In this document: positions 42,073-50,208 of the stretch, piece after piece
Position numbering within the stretch: the first letter of the stretch is position 1
Layout of the letters: the number at the start of each line of letters is the position of its first letter
NCBI GenBank assembly: GCA_039821605.1
Contig: JBCBNV010000002.1
Span: 496,001-560,000 of the forward strand
Reading direction: 5' to 3'
Source of the DNA: CALBPI01 sp039821605
Lineage (GTDB): Bacteria; Pseudomonadota; Gammaproteobacteria; Steroidobacterales; Woeseiaceae
DNA: 64,000 nt
Program-made: the position numbers and the translations under genes
Notes under the pieces: generated by a model
Databases searched by the model: none
What the model was told of the DNA's origin: nothing
Seen by the model: the letters and a program-made list of their open reading frames with translations, nothing else

Positions 42073-43845
42073 ATGACATTGCTTGCCCGCCGGCTGGTTC
42101 TTGCGTCGGCATCACTGCTCATCGGCGCCTCAGCGCTTGCCGCCGAACCCACCCGCCGCATCACCATCTCCTTTGACGACGCGCCGCGTTCCGCGGGCGC
42201 GTTCATGAGTGCGGAGCAGCGTACGACGCTGCTCATCGAGTCGCTGGCAGCCGGTGGCGTAGACGAAGCCCTGTTCTTCGCAACGACGGGAAATCTCGAG
42301 AAGCGCGGAGAAGCCGGCGCGGCGCGGCTGCGTCGGTACACGGCTGCGGGTCATGCGCTCGCCAACCACTCGCATGTCCATGCGTCAGCCAATCGCACCG
42401 ACGCTGAAGCGTTTTTGGCCGACATCGCCGAGGCGCAACGCCGACTCGCGGGCTTCGACAACGTGGTGCCCCTGTTCCGTTTTCCGTTCCTGCATGAGGG
42501 CAACACGCGCGAGCGTCGCGACGCCATTCGTGCAGGCCTGGACCGGCTGTCGCTCGCGAACGGTTACGTCACCGTGGACAACTACGACTATTACCTGCAG
42601 TACCTGTTTGACGAGGCCGTGAAGGCGAAGCGGACTGTTGATCTCGACGCCTGGCGCGAGGTCTACGTCGAGGTGCTCATGGCGGCTGTGAATTTCTACG
42701 ACGACATCGCGCAGCGCACGCTGGGTCGCTCGCCCGTCCATGTGATCCTCTTGCACGAGAACGACCTGGCGGCGTTGTTTGTTGACGATCTCGCGACCGC
42801 CCTGCGCGCTGACGGCTGGGAGATCGTGCCCGCAACTGCGGCTTACGACGACCCGATTGCCGACGTCGTTCCGGACACACTCTTGCTGGGGCAGGGTCGG
42901 GTCGCCGCCATCGCCGCCACTCAGGGTGTGCCCTATCGCGACCTCATCCATCCCTATGAAAGCGAGCCCGAGCTGCGCGCGTTGCTCGTCGAGCGCGGTC
43001 TTGTTGGTCTGGCACCGGGTGCCTATCTCGATCAGCCGGTGCCCGGTGTGACGCCCGGGAAGTTTGCGCCCGGATTGGTGTCGCTTGAGCGTCGCTTCGA
43101 GTACGGCCAGACCTTTTCCGCGGATGGCCGGGAGCTTTACTTTGGTGTTGCTATGGCGGGGGGGCGCGGCGAGTTCTACGGCATGCGCCACACGCGCGAC
43201 GGCTGGACCGATCCCGAGCTCGTCCTGACGCACCCCGTCCATTCCTACAGCGATCCGTTCCTGTCGCGCGACCGCACACGCCTCTATTTCATCTCGACCG
43301 GGCTTCAGGACGGCGGGCCCAACGACGTGACGCACGACATCGGTTACGTGCGGCGCACGCGAGACGGTTGGTCGGACCCCGTCTACCTCGAGGCACCCGT
43401 GCAAACCGACGCGGACGAGTACTTCGTGTCATTCACGAACGACGGCACGCTCGTGTTTTCCTCCAACCGCTGGGAGGGTGATTTTGATATCTACACGGCG
43501 TCACCGGATGGCGCAGGCTTTGCGTCACCCGTGCGTCTCGAGGGCGCGGCCAACACACGCGCGTATGAGGGCGACCCATTCATCGCCCCCGACGGCAGCT
43601 ACGTGCTGTTCAGCTCGACGCGTCGCTCGGGCGCGGGCAGCAGCGATATCTACGTGTCGTTCCGCGGTGACGACGGTCGATGGTCGAAGGCCGTCGCGTT
43701 GGGTAATGGCGTGAACACCTCGGGCAAGGAGTTTTGCCCGTTCGTAACGCGCGACGGTCGCTTCCTGTTCTACACGAGCAACCAGGACCTGTTCTGGGTT
43801 GATGCGGCCGTCATCGATCTCGCGCGCGAGCGGCGCGCCGACTGA
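42073..43845 (+). CDS. Exported polysaccharide deacetylase fused to TolB-like propeller
   Basis: A 590-residue protein with a signal peptide ending SALAAE. Residues about 28-270 form a NodB-type deacetylase: SFDDAP with Asp35/Asp36, HSHVH giving His99 and His103 as metal ligands, FRFPFLHEG, and LLHENDLAALF with the later His. Residues about 360-590 contain WD40-like PD40 repeats (FSADGRELYFG, LSRDRTRLYFIS, FTNDGTLVFSSNRWEGDFDIY, IAPDGSYVLFSS, VTRDGRFLFYTS), a probable propeller. GGAG precedes the ATG. The fusion would let one protein bind and deacetylate or deacylate a glycan; substrate unknown. Confidence 0.85.
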   Translation: MTLLARRLVLASASLLIGASALAAEPTRRITISFDDAPRSAGAFMSAEQRTTLLIESLAAGGVDEALFFATTGNLEKRGEAGAARLRRYTAAGHALANHSHVHASANRTDAEAFLADIAEAQRRLAGFDNVVPLFRFPFLHEGNTRERRDAIRAGLDRLSLANGYVTVDNYDYYLQYLFDEAVKAKRTVDLDAWREVYVEVLMAAVNFYDDIAQRTLGRSPVHVILLHENDLAALFVDDLATALRADGWEIVPATAAYDDPIADVVPDTLLLGQGRVAAIAATQGVPYRDLIHPYESEPELRALLVERGLVGLAPGAYLDQPVPGVTPGKFAPGLVSLERRFEYGQTFSADGRELYFGVAMAGGRGEFYGMRHTRDGWTDPELVLTHPVHSYSDPFLSRDRTRLYFISTGLQDGGPNDVTHDIGYVRRTRDGWSDPVYLEAPVQTDADEYFVSFTNDGTLVFSSNRWEGDFDIYTASPDGAGFASPVRLEGAANTRAYEGDPFIAPDGSYVLFSSTRRSGAGSSDIYVSFRGDDGRWSKAVALGNGVNTSGKEFCPFVTRDGRFLFYTSNQDLFWVDAAVIDLARERRAD

Positions 43846-43848
43846 CGC

Positions 43849-45333
43849 TCAACGCGCGTAAAGCGTCTCGAGGTCCACGGCTACGCCGTCTTCCTGCACG
43901 ATCGCGCAGTGCTGCCGTTCGAGGCCGCGCGGCTCAGCAATGCCGCAGGAATGCGCGATCACCTCGAGTTCCTTGTGCATACCCTTGGCGTAACGTGCCA
44001 CGCGCTTGGCCTTGTTGGCCGCGACAAGGCCGCGTTGCAGCTTCTTGTCGTGCGTCGTGATGCCCGTGGGGCAGGTGTTCTTGTTGCACTGCATGGCCTG
44101 GATGCAGCCCAGTGACAGCATGAACCCGCGCGCCGACTGCACAAAGTCGGCACCCGCGCAGAGCGCCCAGGCGACATCGACGGGGTTTATGAGCTTGCCG
44201 CTCGCGACCACTTTGACGCGCTCGCGAAGCCCGTGTTTCTCGAGCAGGTCGACGACGGATGGCAGCGACTGCTCGATGGTCAATCCCATGTTGTCGATGA
44301 GTGACAGCGGTGCGGCGCCCGTGCCGCCATCGCCCGAGTCGACGGTGACAAAATCCGGTGCCGAGTCCACGCCGCGCGCTGAGATGCGTCGCAACAGCGC
44401 TTCGAAGGCGCCCGGATTGCCAACGACGATTTTTATGCCCACGGGTTTGCCGCCGGTTTCGCGGAGCAGGGCGATGAAGTCGAGCAATTCGTCGTCGCTG
44501 CTGATCTCGGGATGGCGGTTGGGGCTGATCGAGTCCTCGCCGACGGGGATGCCGCGAATCTCGCTGACCTGTCGCGTGACTTTTGCGCCAGGAAGGATGC
44601 CGCCCTTGCCAGGTTTCGCGCCCTGCGCGAGCTTGATCTCGCACATGCGCACGGTCGGGTTGGCCATGACCTCGCGAAACCTGTCGGCGTTGAAATGGCC
44701 GTCGGCGTCGCGTACGCCATACTTGGCGGTACCAATCTGGAATACGATGTCGGCGCCGCCTTCGAGGTGGTAGGGCGACAGGCCGCCTTCACCCGTATTG
44801 AGCCAGATGCCGGCCTCGGCTGCGCCCATTGAGAGTGCGCGCACGGCCGGTTTCGAAATGGCGCCGTAGCTCATGGCGGACACATTGAAAATCGAGCTGG
44901 TCGTGAACGGTTCGCGACACTGCGGCCCCACGGTCACGGCCCCGATGGGCTCGGCGTCCTGATCGAGTACGGGGTAGGGGCTGTTTACGAGCATGGGCGT
45001 ACCGACGCGGTCGGTGTGCAGCGTCGAACCGAAGGCGACCGTGTTGTCCTCACCTTTGGCCGCGCGATAGACCCAGCTGCGCTGCTCGCGGTTGAAGGGC
45101 ATTTCCTCGCGATCGAGCGCGTAGAAGTATTGCCGGAAGAACTGCCCGAGGTGTTCGAAGCGGTAACGCAGGCGCCCGATCACGGGGAAGTTGCGGCGAA
45201 TCGCGTGCTTCGTTTGGGTGACGTCGACGACGTAGAGCACCACGATCCACAGAACAAAGGCGCCAAAAACGAGCAGCAGCAGGCTGCTGAGGGTATCGAG
45301 GACGTTGGTCATACGTGATACAGCGTCCGGCAT
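43849..45333 (-). CDS. Membrane-anchored FMN-binding glutamate-synthase-like protein
   Basis: A 494-residue protein with an N-terminal transmembrane segment (about residues 12-35) and a TIM-barrel domain like the FMN-binding part of glutamate synthase: MSYGAISKPAVRALSMGA, NTGEGGLSPYH, KLAQGAKPGKGGILPG, TVDSGDGGTGAAP and CNKNTCPTGITTHD (Cys residues for the Fe-S cluster). It has no glutaminase or small-subunit domain, so it is not a normal glutamate synthase; family members are often just called FMN-binding glutamate synthase family. It lies 9 bases downstream of the DUF1841 gene. An alternative start is ATG 45312. Confidence 0.87.
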   Translation of the reverse strand: MPDAVSRMTNVLDTLSSLLLLVFGAFVLWIVVLYVVDVTQTKHAIRRNFPVIGRLRYRFEHLGQFFRQYFYALDREEMPFNREQRSWVYRAAKGEDNTVAFGSTLHTDRVGTPMLVNSPYPVLDQDAEPIGAVTVGPQCREPFTTSSIFNVSAMSYGAISKPAVRALSMGAAEAGIWLNTGEGGLSPYHLEGGADIVFQIGTAKYGVRDADGHFNADRFREVMANPTVRMCEIKLAQGAKPGKGGILPGAKVTRQVSEIRGIPVGEDSISPNRHPEISSDDELLDFIALLRETGGKPVGIKIVVGNPGAFEALLRRISARGVDSAPDFVTVDSGDGGTGAAPLSLIDNMGLTIEQSLPSVVDLLEKHGLRERVKVVASGKLINPVDVAWALCAGADFVQSARGFMLSLGCIQAMQCNKNTCPTGITTHDKKLQRGLVAANKAKRVARYAKGMHKELEVIAHSCGIAEPRGLERQHCAIVQEDGVAVDLETLYAR

Positions 45334-45342
45334 ACGAGAAAC

Positions 45343-45765
45343 CTAAATCAGGCGGTTAAGACTCTCTAGGTAGGCCCGCTCGTCGGGCAGCGTGTTGTCG
45401 CGCTGCGCGCGCCAGAGGGCCTCGCCCAGGCACTCAAGCATAGCGTGCTCGGCCTCGTGTGCGTCCCCGAGTTTGCCAGCAAGCTGCGCGTGCACGTCGC
45501 GGATACCGAGGGGGCGATTGGTTGACACCTGTTCGCGAACCGCGAGGTGCATGCCCATGTGCAGGAACGGATTGCTCTGGCCGCCCTCGGGGGCGAAGTC
45601 AGCCTCGACGGCGTCGTCCACGAGCATGGCGTGGTACTCGGGGTGCTCGCCAACCACCTCGGCGATTTGAGCTTCAAGCGCCGACATGGGCTGGCCCGCG
45701 CGCTTGAGTCGCCAGGCCTGCACGTACATGCGTCGCAGCTCGTTGCGGTCGTTTCCGAAAAGCAT
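45343..45765 (-). CDS. DUF1841 family protein
   Basis: A 140-residue cytoplasmic protein of the DUF1841 family, recognised by the start MLFGNDRNELRRMYVQAW, the central VVGEHPEYHAMLVD and the tail HAMLECLGEALWRAQRDN. The family role is not known. The ATG at 45765 sets the family start; a longer upstream frame is spurious. It probably forms an operon with the FMN-binding gene just downstream. Confidence 0.85.
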   Translation of the reverse strand: MLFGNDRNELRRMYVQAWRLKRAGQPMSALEAQIAEVVGEHPEYHAMLVDDAVEADFAPEGGQSNPFLHMGMHLAVREQVSTNRPLGIRDVHAQLAGKLGDAHEAEHAMLECLGEALWRAQRDNTLPDERAYLESLNRLI

Positions 45766-45821
45766 CCCGCGATTATCCCATATCGCGGATGCGCCCGGCG
45801 CCTCTGCGCCGGACCGGCCGG

Positions 45822-47624
45822 CTATTCCGCAGCGAACGCTGCGGGCAGGATGGCGCCCTGCATGTAGCGGTCCCGAAATGCGCCTCGGGTACGGCCGTCG
45901 TTGTAGTTGCCCGCCTGGAACAACACGACGAGTTCGAGCTCGGGGATCACGAAGAGCATTTGCCCGCCGTTGCCCGCGGCGTGGTAGCTCGCCACTGTCC
46001 GATCGTCTGCCGTGAAGGTCCGCCGCCACCAGGCGAAGCCGTAATCGTCTGCGCTATTCAGCGAGCTGTGCGCCGCGGCTGATTCGCGCACCCAGGCTTC
46101 TGACACGACACGGCTGCCATTCCAGATGCCACCGTCGAGGTAGAGCTGGCCCAGCTTCAGAAAGTCGCGCGGTCGCAGGCGAATGCCGCCGCCCATGTAG
46201 CCCCGTTCATCGGGGGACAGGTTCATGTGGTAGTGCCCCATCTGCAAGGGCACGGCGAGCTGCTGGTGAAAGAACGCGGGCAGGCTCCGCGCCGTCGCGT
46301 TGCTAATGGCACCGGCGATCAGGTTGATGCCCGCCGAGCAGTAAATGTCGGCGCTGCCAGGTTCGTTGCGCATCGGCAGGTCCAGCGCGTAGCGGTACCA
46401 GTCGGGTTGCGCGTCCTGGCTCTGCATGCGGTCTTCGTTGCCCGGCGAGTCGTAGTCACCGTCGTTGCAGTCGAGACCCGGCGACATCGTGACGAGGTGG
46501 CGCAACGTCATCCGCGCCTTCCTCGGGTCGGGGTTGGCGTAGGTGTCCACACCCCCGAAGAAGTCGTAGACCGGCTGGTCGACGTTCTCGATGGCGCCGG
46601 TTTCGATGGCAGCGCCCAGCAGGATCGATGCCAGAGACTTGCCGGCCGAGCGCGAGTCATGGGGTCGTTCCCGGTGGTAGCCGTGGAAGTACGACTCGAA
46701 AACCAGTTTGCCGCGGTGTGCGATGAGCAGGCCATGGATGTAGGGCGCGCGCAGTTGGTCGGGCTCAAATGCACGGATCTCATTGAGCATCGCGAGCAAG
46801 TGGTCTTCGTCGAGGCCCGTTGCTGCCGGCGCTGCGGTTCGCCAGCCGTCATCGAGCTCGGGCGGGCGCAACAGGCTGCCGACCGCGGTTGGTGTGCGTT
46901 GCGGGTAGAAGCCTGGCGCGTCATTGCGCGGGCGCCGTCTAAAGTCCATCGCCGTGTCAAAGCGAGGGTAGCGCAGCGTGAATCGTTCGCGCTCGAGGTT
47001 GCCGCCCGCGGTAGCCAGCACTGCGCCGTCGCGATCGAAGAACGTGATGCTGTCCCCTTCCGCCACGGCGGTTTCGATGCGGAACCAGACCCCCAGGTTG
47101 CGTTCCGGATTCCGGAGGAACGTGCGGTAGCGGTCTTCGGCCGGCGCCGCTGTATCCGGGTCTGGCATGAGGGCAATACTCAGCGACGCGGACTGCCGGA
47201 AGGGTCGCAGCACGCCAGCGAGCGCGTCGGTGCCCGCAGGAGACAAGGTCAGTGGCGTGGCAATCGGGTAAAACTGAATGGGTCCGGGCGGTTGAATCCA
47301 GTGACCGATCACCTCGCCGCCATCCCCGGCCTGCTCCCCAACGAAGCGCCCCAGGTCGCCGATTGCGAACGACCAGCCAGTGATGTCGTCTGCGAGCGGC
47401 TCGCGAACAACCGGAGCGCGCTCGCCCTGAATGTCGGCGACCCACCCATCATCCGTCCTGTGCAGCGAGACCGGTCCGTCCAAACGTGGGCCGAAGTCGG
47501 CTTCCGCGACCCACACACCTTCCCAGGCGCCCGCGCCCGATTCGGCTTCATTCGCGCAGGCACTCAGGGTGAGGAAGGCGGCGAGTACCGAGAGCGCGGT
47601 CGACGTGATTCGGATGCGGGTCAT
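45822..47624 (-). CDS. Lipoprotein serine hydrolase, class C beta-lactamase family
   Basis: A 600-residue lipoprotein with signal and lipobox TLSAC. An N-terminal beta-rich domain (to about residue 260) is followed by a beta-lactamase/esterase domain: active Ser in SAGKS (SxxK), with a Tyr-Cys-Ser stretch (IYCSAG) at the YxN position and HAAGNGG in the third-motif region. The start ATG at 47624 overlaps the stop of the GntR gene (ATGA), so the two are translationally coupled. This suggests control of hydrolase level by that regulator and a small-molecule signal. Substrate unknown. Family member of the protein at 27379 but clearly diverged. Confidence 0.86.
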   Translation of the reverse strand: MTRIRITSTALSVLAAFLTLSACANEAESGAGAWEGVWVAEADFGPRLDGPVSLHRTDDGWVADIQGERAPVVREPLADDITGWSFAIGDLGRFVGEQAGDGGEVIGHWIQPPGPIQFYPIATPLTLSPAGTDALAGVLRPFRQSASLSIALMPDPDTAAPAEDRYRTFLRNPERNLGVWFRIETAVAEGDSITFFDRDGAVLATAGGNLERERFTLRYPRFDTAMDFRRRPRNDAPGFYPQRTPTAVGSLLRPPELDDGWRTAAPAATGLDEDHLLAMLNEIRAFEPDQLRAPYIHGLLIAHRGKLVFESYFHGYHRERPHDSRSAGKSLASILLGAAIETGAIENVDQPVYDFFGGVDTYANPDPRKARMTLRHLVTMSPGLDCNDGDYDSPGNEDRMQSQDAQPDWYRYALDLPMRNEPGSADIYCSAGINLIAGAISNATARSLPAFFHQQLAVPLQMGHYHMNLSPDERGYMGGGIRLRPRDFLKLGQLYLDGGIWNGSRVVSEAWVRESAAAHSSLNSADDYGFAWWRRTFTADDRTVASYHAAGNGGQMLFVIPELELVVLFQAGNYNDGRTRGAFRDRYMQGAILPAAFAAE

Positions 47625-48283
47625 GATGCGATGTCCTCTTGATGATTGCGGTGTGTCAGCCATTCGATGATCGGCTCGGCACCGCTCTGCATGTTGCGTT
47701 TGAGTCCGGCGCAGGCGCCGTCGAGGTCACCCTCGCGCAGCGCGGCCATGATGCGCTCGTGTTCGTCGCCCGCCTTCCAGACGTTGTCCGTCTCCCGAAA
47801 CAGCGCGTGTTCGTAGCAGCGCGTGCGGCCAATGATCTGGTCGATGAGGTCGAGTAGAACGGTGTTGGGGCAGTGCGCCAGCAGCTTGCGGTGCCATTGG
47901 TCGTCGAGATCGATGGCGCGCGACGGGCTGCGTGCGGCGAGCATGGCGTCGTTGATGCGCTTGAGCGCGTCGATGGACGTCGCGTCAGGCAGGCCAGCCA
48001 AGGCCAGGGCGGCGGGATCGAGAATCGGACGGATCGCGTAGAGCTGTTGAAAGTCGTCGAGCGTCATGGGCGTGACGAAAAAGCCGCGTCGCGGCTCGGT
48101 CGTCACCACGCCTTCCGCGACCAGGCGCATGAGGCCTTCGCGCAGCGGCGTGCGGCTGATCTCCAGCGCTTTCGCCAAATGCACCTCGTTAATCCGCGCA
48201 CCGTCGGCGAGTCGTCCGTCGATGATCATCGCGCGGATCGCGTCGGCCGCGGCGGCGCTGATGTTCTTCGTCTCAATCTGCAT
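47621..48283 (-). CDS. GntR-family (FCD) transcriptional regulator
   Basis: A 220-residue regulator. It has an N-terminal winged helix (MIIDGRLADGARINEVHLAKALEISRTPLREGLMRL as two adjoining stretches, about residues 20-55), then an FCD effector domain with metal-binding candidates (LDDQWHRKLLAHC, DEHERIMAAL). The start ATG at 48283 is immediately adjacent to a 16-base perfect palindrome and has no Shine-Dalgarno site; a plausible promoter would start transcription at or near the ATG, so the mRNA may be leaderless and autorepressed. Its stop overlaps the lipoprotein hydrolase start. Confidence 0.9.
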   Translation of the reverse strand: MQIETKNISAAAADAIRAMIIDGRLADGARINEVHLAKALEISRTPLREGLMRLVAEGVVTTEPRRGFFVTPMTLDDFQQLYAIRPILDPAALALAGLPDATSIDALKRINDAMLAARSPSRAIDLDDQWHRKLLAHCPNTVLLDLIDQIIGRTRCYEHALFRETDNVWKAGDEHERIMAALREGDLDGACAGLKRNMQSGAEPIIEWLTHRNHQEDIAS

Positions 48284-48297
48284 ACTGTATACAGTAT
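48282..48297. promoter_or_regulatory. Perfect palindromic operator of the GntR gene
   Basis: ATACTGTATACAGTAT, a perfect 16-base palindrome with the TGTATACA core typical of FCD-type GntR sites. It overlaps the start codon and the predicted -10 box of the regulator gene; autoregulation is inferred. Confidence 0.75.
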
Positions 48298-48319
48298 GGT
48301 GTTGCGGTCGGCGACGCAA
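48291..48319 (-). promoter_or_regulatory. Predicted promoter of the GntR gene
   Basis: On the minus strand: TTGCGT (48319-48314), 17-base spacer, TACTGT (48296-48291). The ATG follows 7 bases after the -10 box, so the transcript would be nearly leaderless. Both boxes are imperfect. Confidence 0.5.
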
Positions 48320-48335
48320 CCGGCGTTTGCGTGGG

Positions 48336-48977
48336 TTACTCGGGGCGCGGCGTCTTCTTGCGGAATTCGCACCACTCGGACACGGTGCAGCGCCAGCACT
48401 CGGGCTTGCGCGCCTTGCAGACGTAGCGGCCGTGCAGGATCAGCCAGTGGTGCGCGTCGACGAGGAATTCCTCGGGCACGAGGCGGATAAGGCGCTTCTC
48501 GACTTCGAGCACGGTCTTGCCCCAGGCGATCCCGGTCCGGTTGGAGACACGAAAGATGTGCGTGTCGACGGCCATAGCGGGCTCGCCGAAGGCCGTGTTG
48601 AGCACGACGTTGGCCGTCTTGCGGCCGACACCGGGCAACGCCTGCAGCGCGTCGCGATCGCGGGGCACCTGGCTGCCGTGCTCGGCGACGAGGATTTCGC
48701 AAGCCTTGATGACGTTCTTGGCCTTCGAGTTGAACAGGCCGATGTGGCGGATGAACGGCGTGATCCCTTTGACGCCCAGCGCGGCGATAGCCTCGGGTGT
48801 GTTGGCGACGGGGAACAGCTTCCGCGTCGCAAGGTTGACGCTGACATCGGTGGCCTGAGCCGAGAGGATGACCGCGATCAGCAGTTCGAAGGGACTGGCG
48901 TATTCGAGCTCCGTGGTCGGCTTGGGATTCGCCGCACGCCAGGTTTCGAACATGGCGGTGCGCTTAGCCTTGTTCAC
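48336..48977 (-). CDS. nth: Endonuclease III
   Basis: A 213-residue base-excision-repair DNA glycosylase/AP lyase for oxidised pyrimidines. The helix-hairpin-helix LPGVGRKTANVVL holds the catalytic Lys, and VDTHIFR holds the catalytic Asp. The C-terminal [4Fe-4S] motif is C-x6-C-x2-C-x5-C (CKARKPECWRCTVSEWC). The GTG at 48977 has GGAG upstream and gives the expected length (211 in Escherichia coli); it overlaps rnfE by 14 bases. Last gene of rnfABCDGE-nth, the standard order. Confidence 0.96.
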   Translation of the reverse strand: MNKAKRTAMFETWRAANPKPTTELEYASPFELLIAVILSAQATDVSVNLATRKLFPVANTPEAIAALGVKGITPFIRHIGLFNSKAKNVIKACEILVAEHGSQVPRDRDALQALPGVGRKTANVVLNTAFGEPAMAVDTHIFRVSNRTGIAWGKTVLEVEKRLIRLVPEEFLVDAHHWLILHGRYVCKARKPECWRCTVSEWCEFRKKTPRPE

Positions 48978-49614
48978 GCGCGAGCTCCGGGTTGTCCTGG
49001 CCTTGCCGGCTGGCGATGATGTTGCGCGCAACGAGTACGGCCGCGAGTGCGAAAAAGGCGCCGGGCGGCAGCAGTGCAAGAAGCAGCCCGCCATCTACGA
49101 CGGTGATGCCGCCATTCCCCGCGCCCGGGATCAAGGTGCCCAGGTCGCGGAACAGGGTGCCGTGGCCGACAAGCTCCCGCAGCGCACCGACGATCACGAG
49201 AACCCAGCCGAATCCCAGACCGTGGGCGAGCCCATCGGCAAACGCGCGCCCCACGGGCTGCCGCGACGCAAACGCCTCGGCGCGCGCGACGATGGCGCAG
49301 TTGGTCACGATGAGCGGCAGGAAGATGCCCAGCCGCGCGTGTAACGTGGGCGCGTAGGCGTGGAAGGCAAGCTCCGTCGCCGTCACGAGCGCGGCGATGA
49401 CGAGCACGTAAGCGGGAATACGAATCTCCGGTTGCAGCGCGCGCCGCGTGATCGAAACGATCGTGTTGCTGGCCGTGAGCACGAACAGCGTCGCGACGGC
49501 GAGGCCCAGCGCATTGACGGCTGTGTTGGTTACGGCCAGCAGCGGGCACAGACCGAGCAGCTGCACGATGCCGGGGTTGTTGTGCCAGAGGCCGTCGCGC
49601 CAGACTGTGTTCAC
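48964..49614 (-). CDS. rnfE: Rnf electron transport complex subunit E
   Basis: A 216-residue polytopic membrane subunit, homologous to RnfA, that holds part of the intramembrane Fe-S site. It contains NNPGIVQLLGLCPLLAVTN and LGIFLPLIVTNCAIVARAEA; each conserved Cys lies in a half of the inverted topology. The GTG start overlaps the rnfG stop by four bases. Confidence 0.94.
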   Translation of the reverse strand: MNTVWRDGLWHNNPGIVQLLGLCPLLAVTNTAVNALGLAVATLFVLTASNTIVSITRRALQPEIRIPAYVLVIAALVTATELAFHAYAPTLHARLGIFLPLIVTNCAIVARAEAFASRQPVGRAFADGLAHGLGFGWVLVIVGALRELVGHGTLFRDLGTLIPGAGNGGITVVDGGLLLALLPPGAFFALAAVLVARNIIASRQGQDNPELAREQG

Positions 49615-50195
49615 GGCGGGGCCTCCATGGCTTGCGCGTACAGGAGCGTTTCGTGGACGGCCTCCACCACCGCGCGCGGCGTGATCGTGGCACCTGTGAA
49701 CGCGTCAAAGGCGCCACCGTCGCGCTTGAGCGCCCACACGCTGCCGTCGTCAGGGCCCAGGCTGCGTCCGTCAAAGCTTGTGATCCAGTCGGAACGTTCG
49801 CGCTCGATGTGGGTCCCGAGGCCAGGCGTTTCGGTGTGGCTTACGACACGTACGCCCGTGACCACGAACGCCGCGTCGATACCCACGAGCAACACGATGG
49901 GCCCGCCGTAGCCCGCCGCCTGCACTTCGAACACGCGCGCCACGCGGGCGCCGTTTGCAAACGCTTCGAAGATGCGTGCGGGTGCGTCGCCGGGCAGCCG
50001 ATGCGGCGGCTCGACGATGGTCGGGGCGTCGTAGTCGAGTGTGTCGAACACGGTCGCGCCCAGCACACTCTCGAACTGCGCGAGTCGTGCCGCATGCGTG
50101 TTGGCTGCGATGCGTTCGCCCGTGAGCCGCCAGCCGCCCGCCACGATCGTCGCCGCGATGGCCGCAAACAGGCCGAGCTTGAGCGTGCCGCTCAT
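49611..50195 (-). CDS. rnfG: Rnf electron transport complex subunit G
   Basis: A 194-residue membrane-anchored periplasmic flavoprotein. One N-terminal helix (LKLGLFAAIAATIVAGG) precedes an FMN_bind domain. The covalent FMN attachment motif is FTGATITPRAV, with the acceptor Thr in the SGAT-type tetrapeptide (TGAT here). The ATG at 50195 (MSGTLKLG) fits the family; an earlier ATG at 50219 overlaps rnfD. Confidence 0.92.
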   Translation of the reverse strand: MSGTLKLGLFAAIAATIVAGGWRLTGERIAANTHAARLAQFESVLGATVFDTLDYDAPTIVEPPHRLPGDAPARIFEAFANGARVARVFEVQAAGYGGPIVLLVGIDAAFVVTGVRVVSHTETPGLGTHIERERSDWITSFDGRSLGPDDGSVWALKRDGGAFDAFTGATITPRAVVEAVHETLLYAQAMEAPP

Positions 50196-50208
50196 GACCC
50201 CGCCGCGA

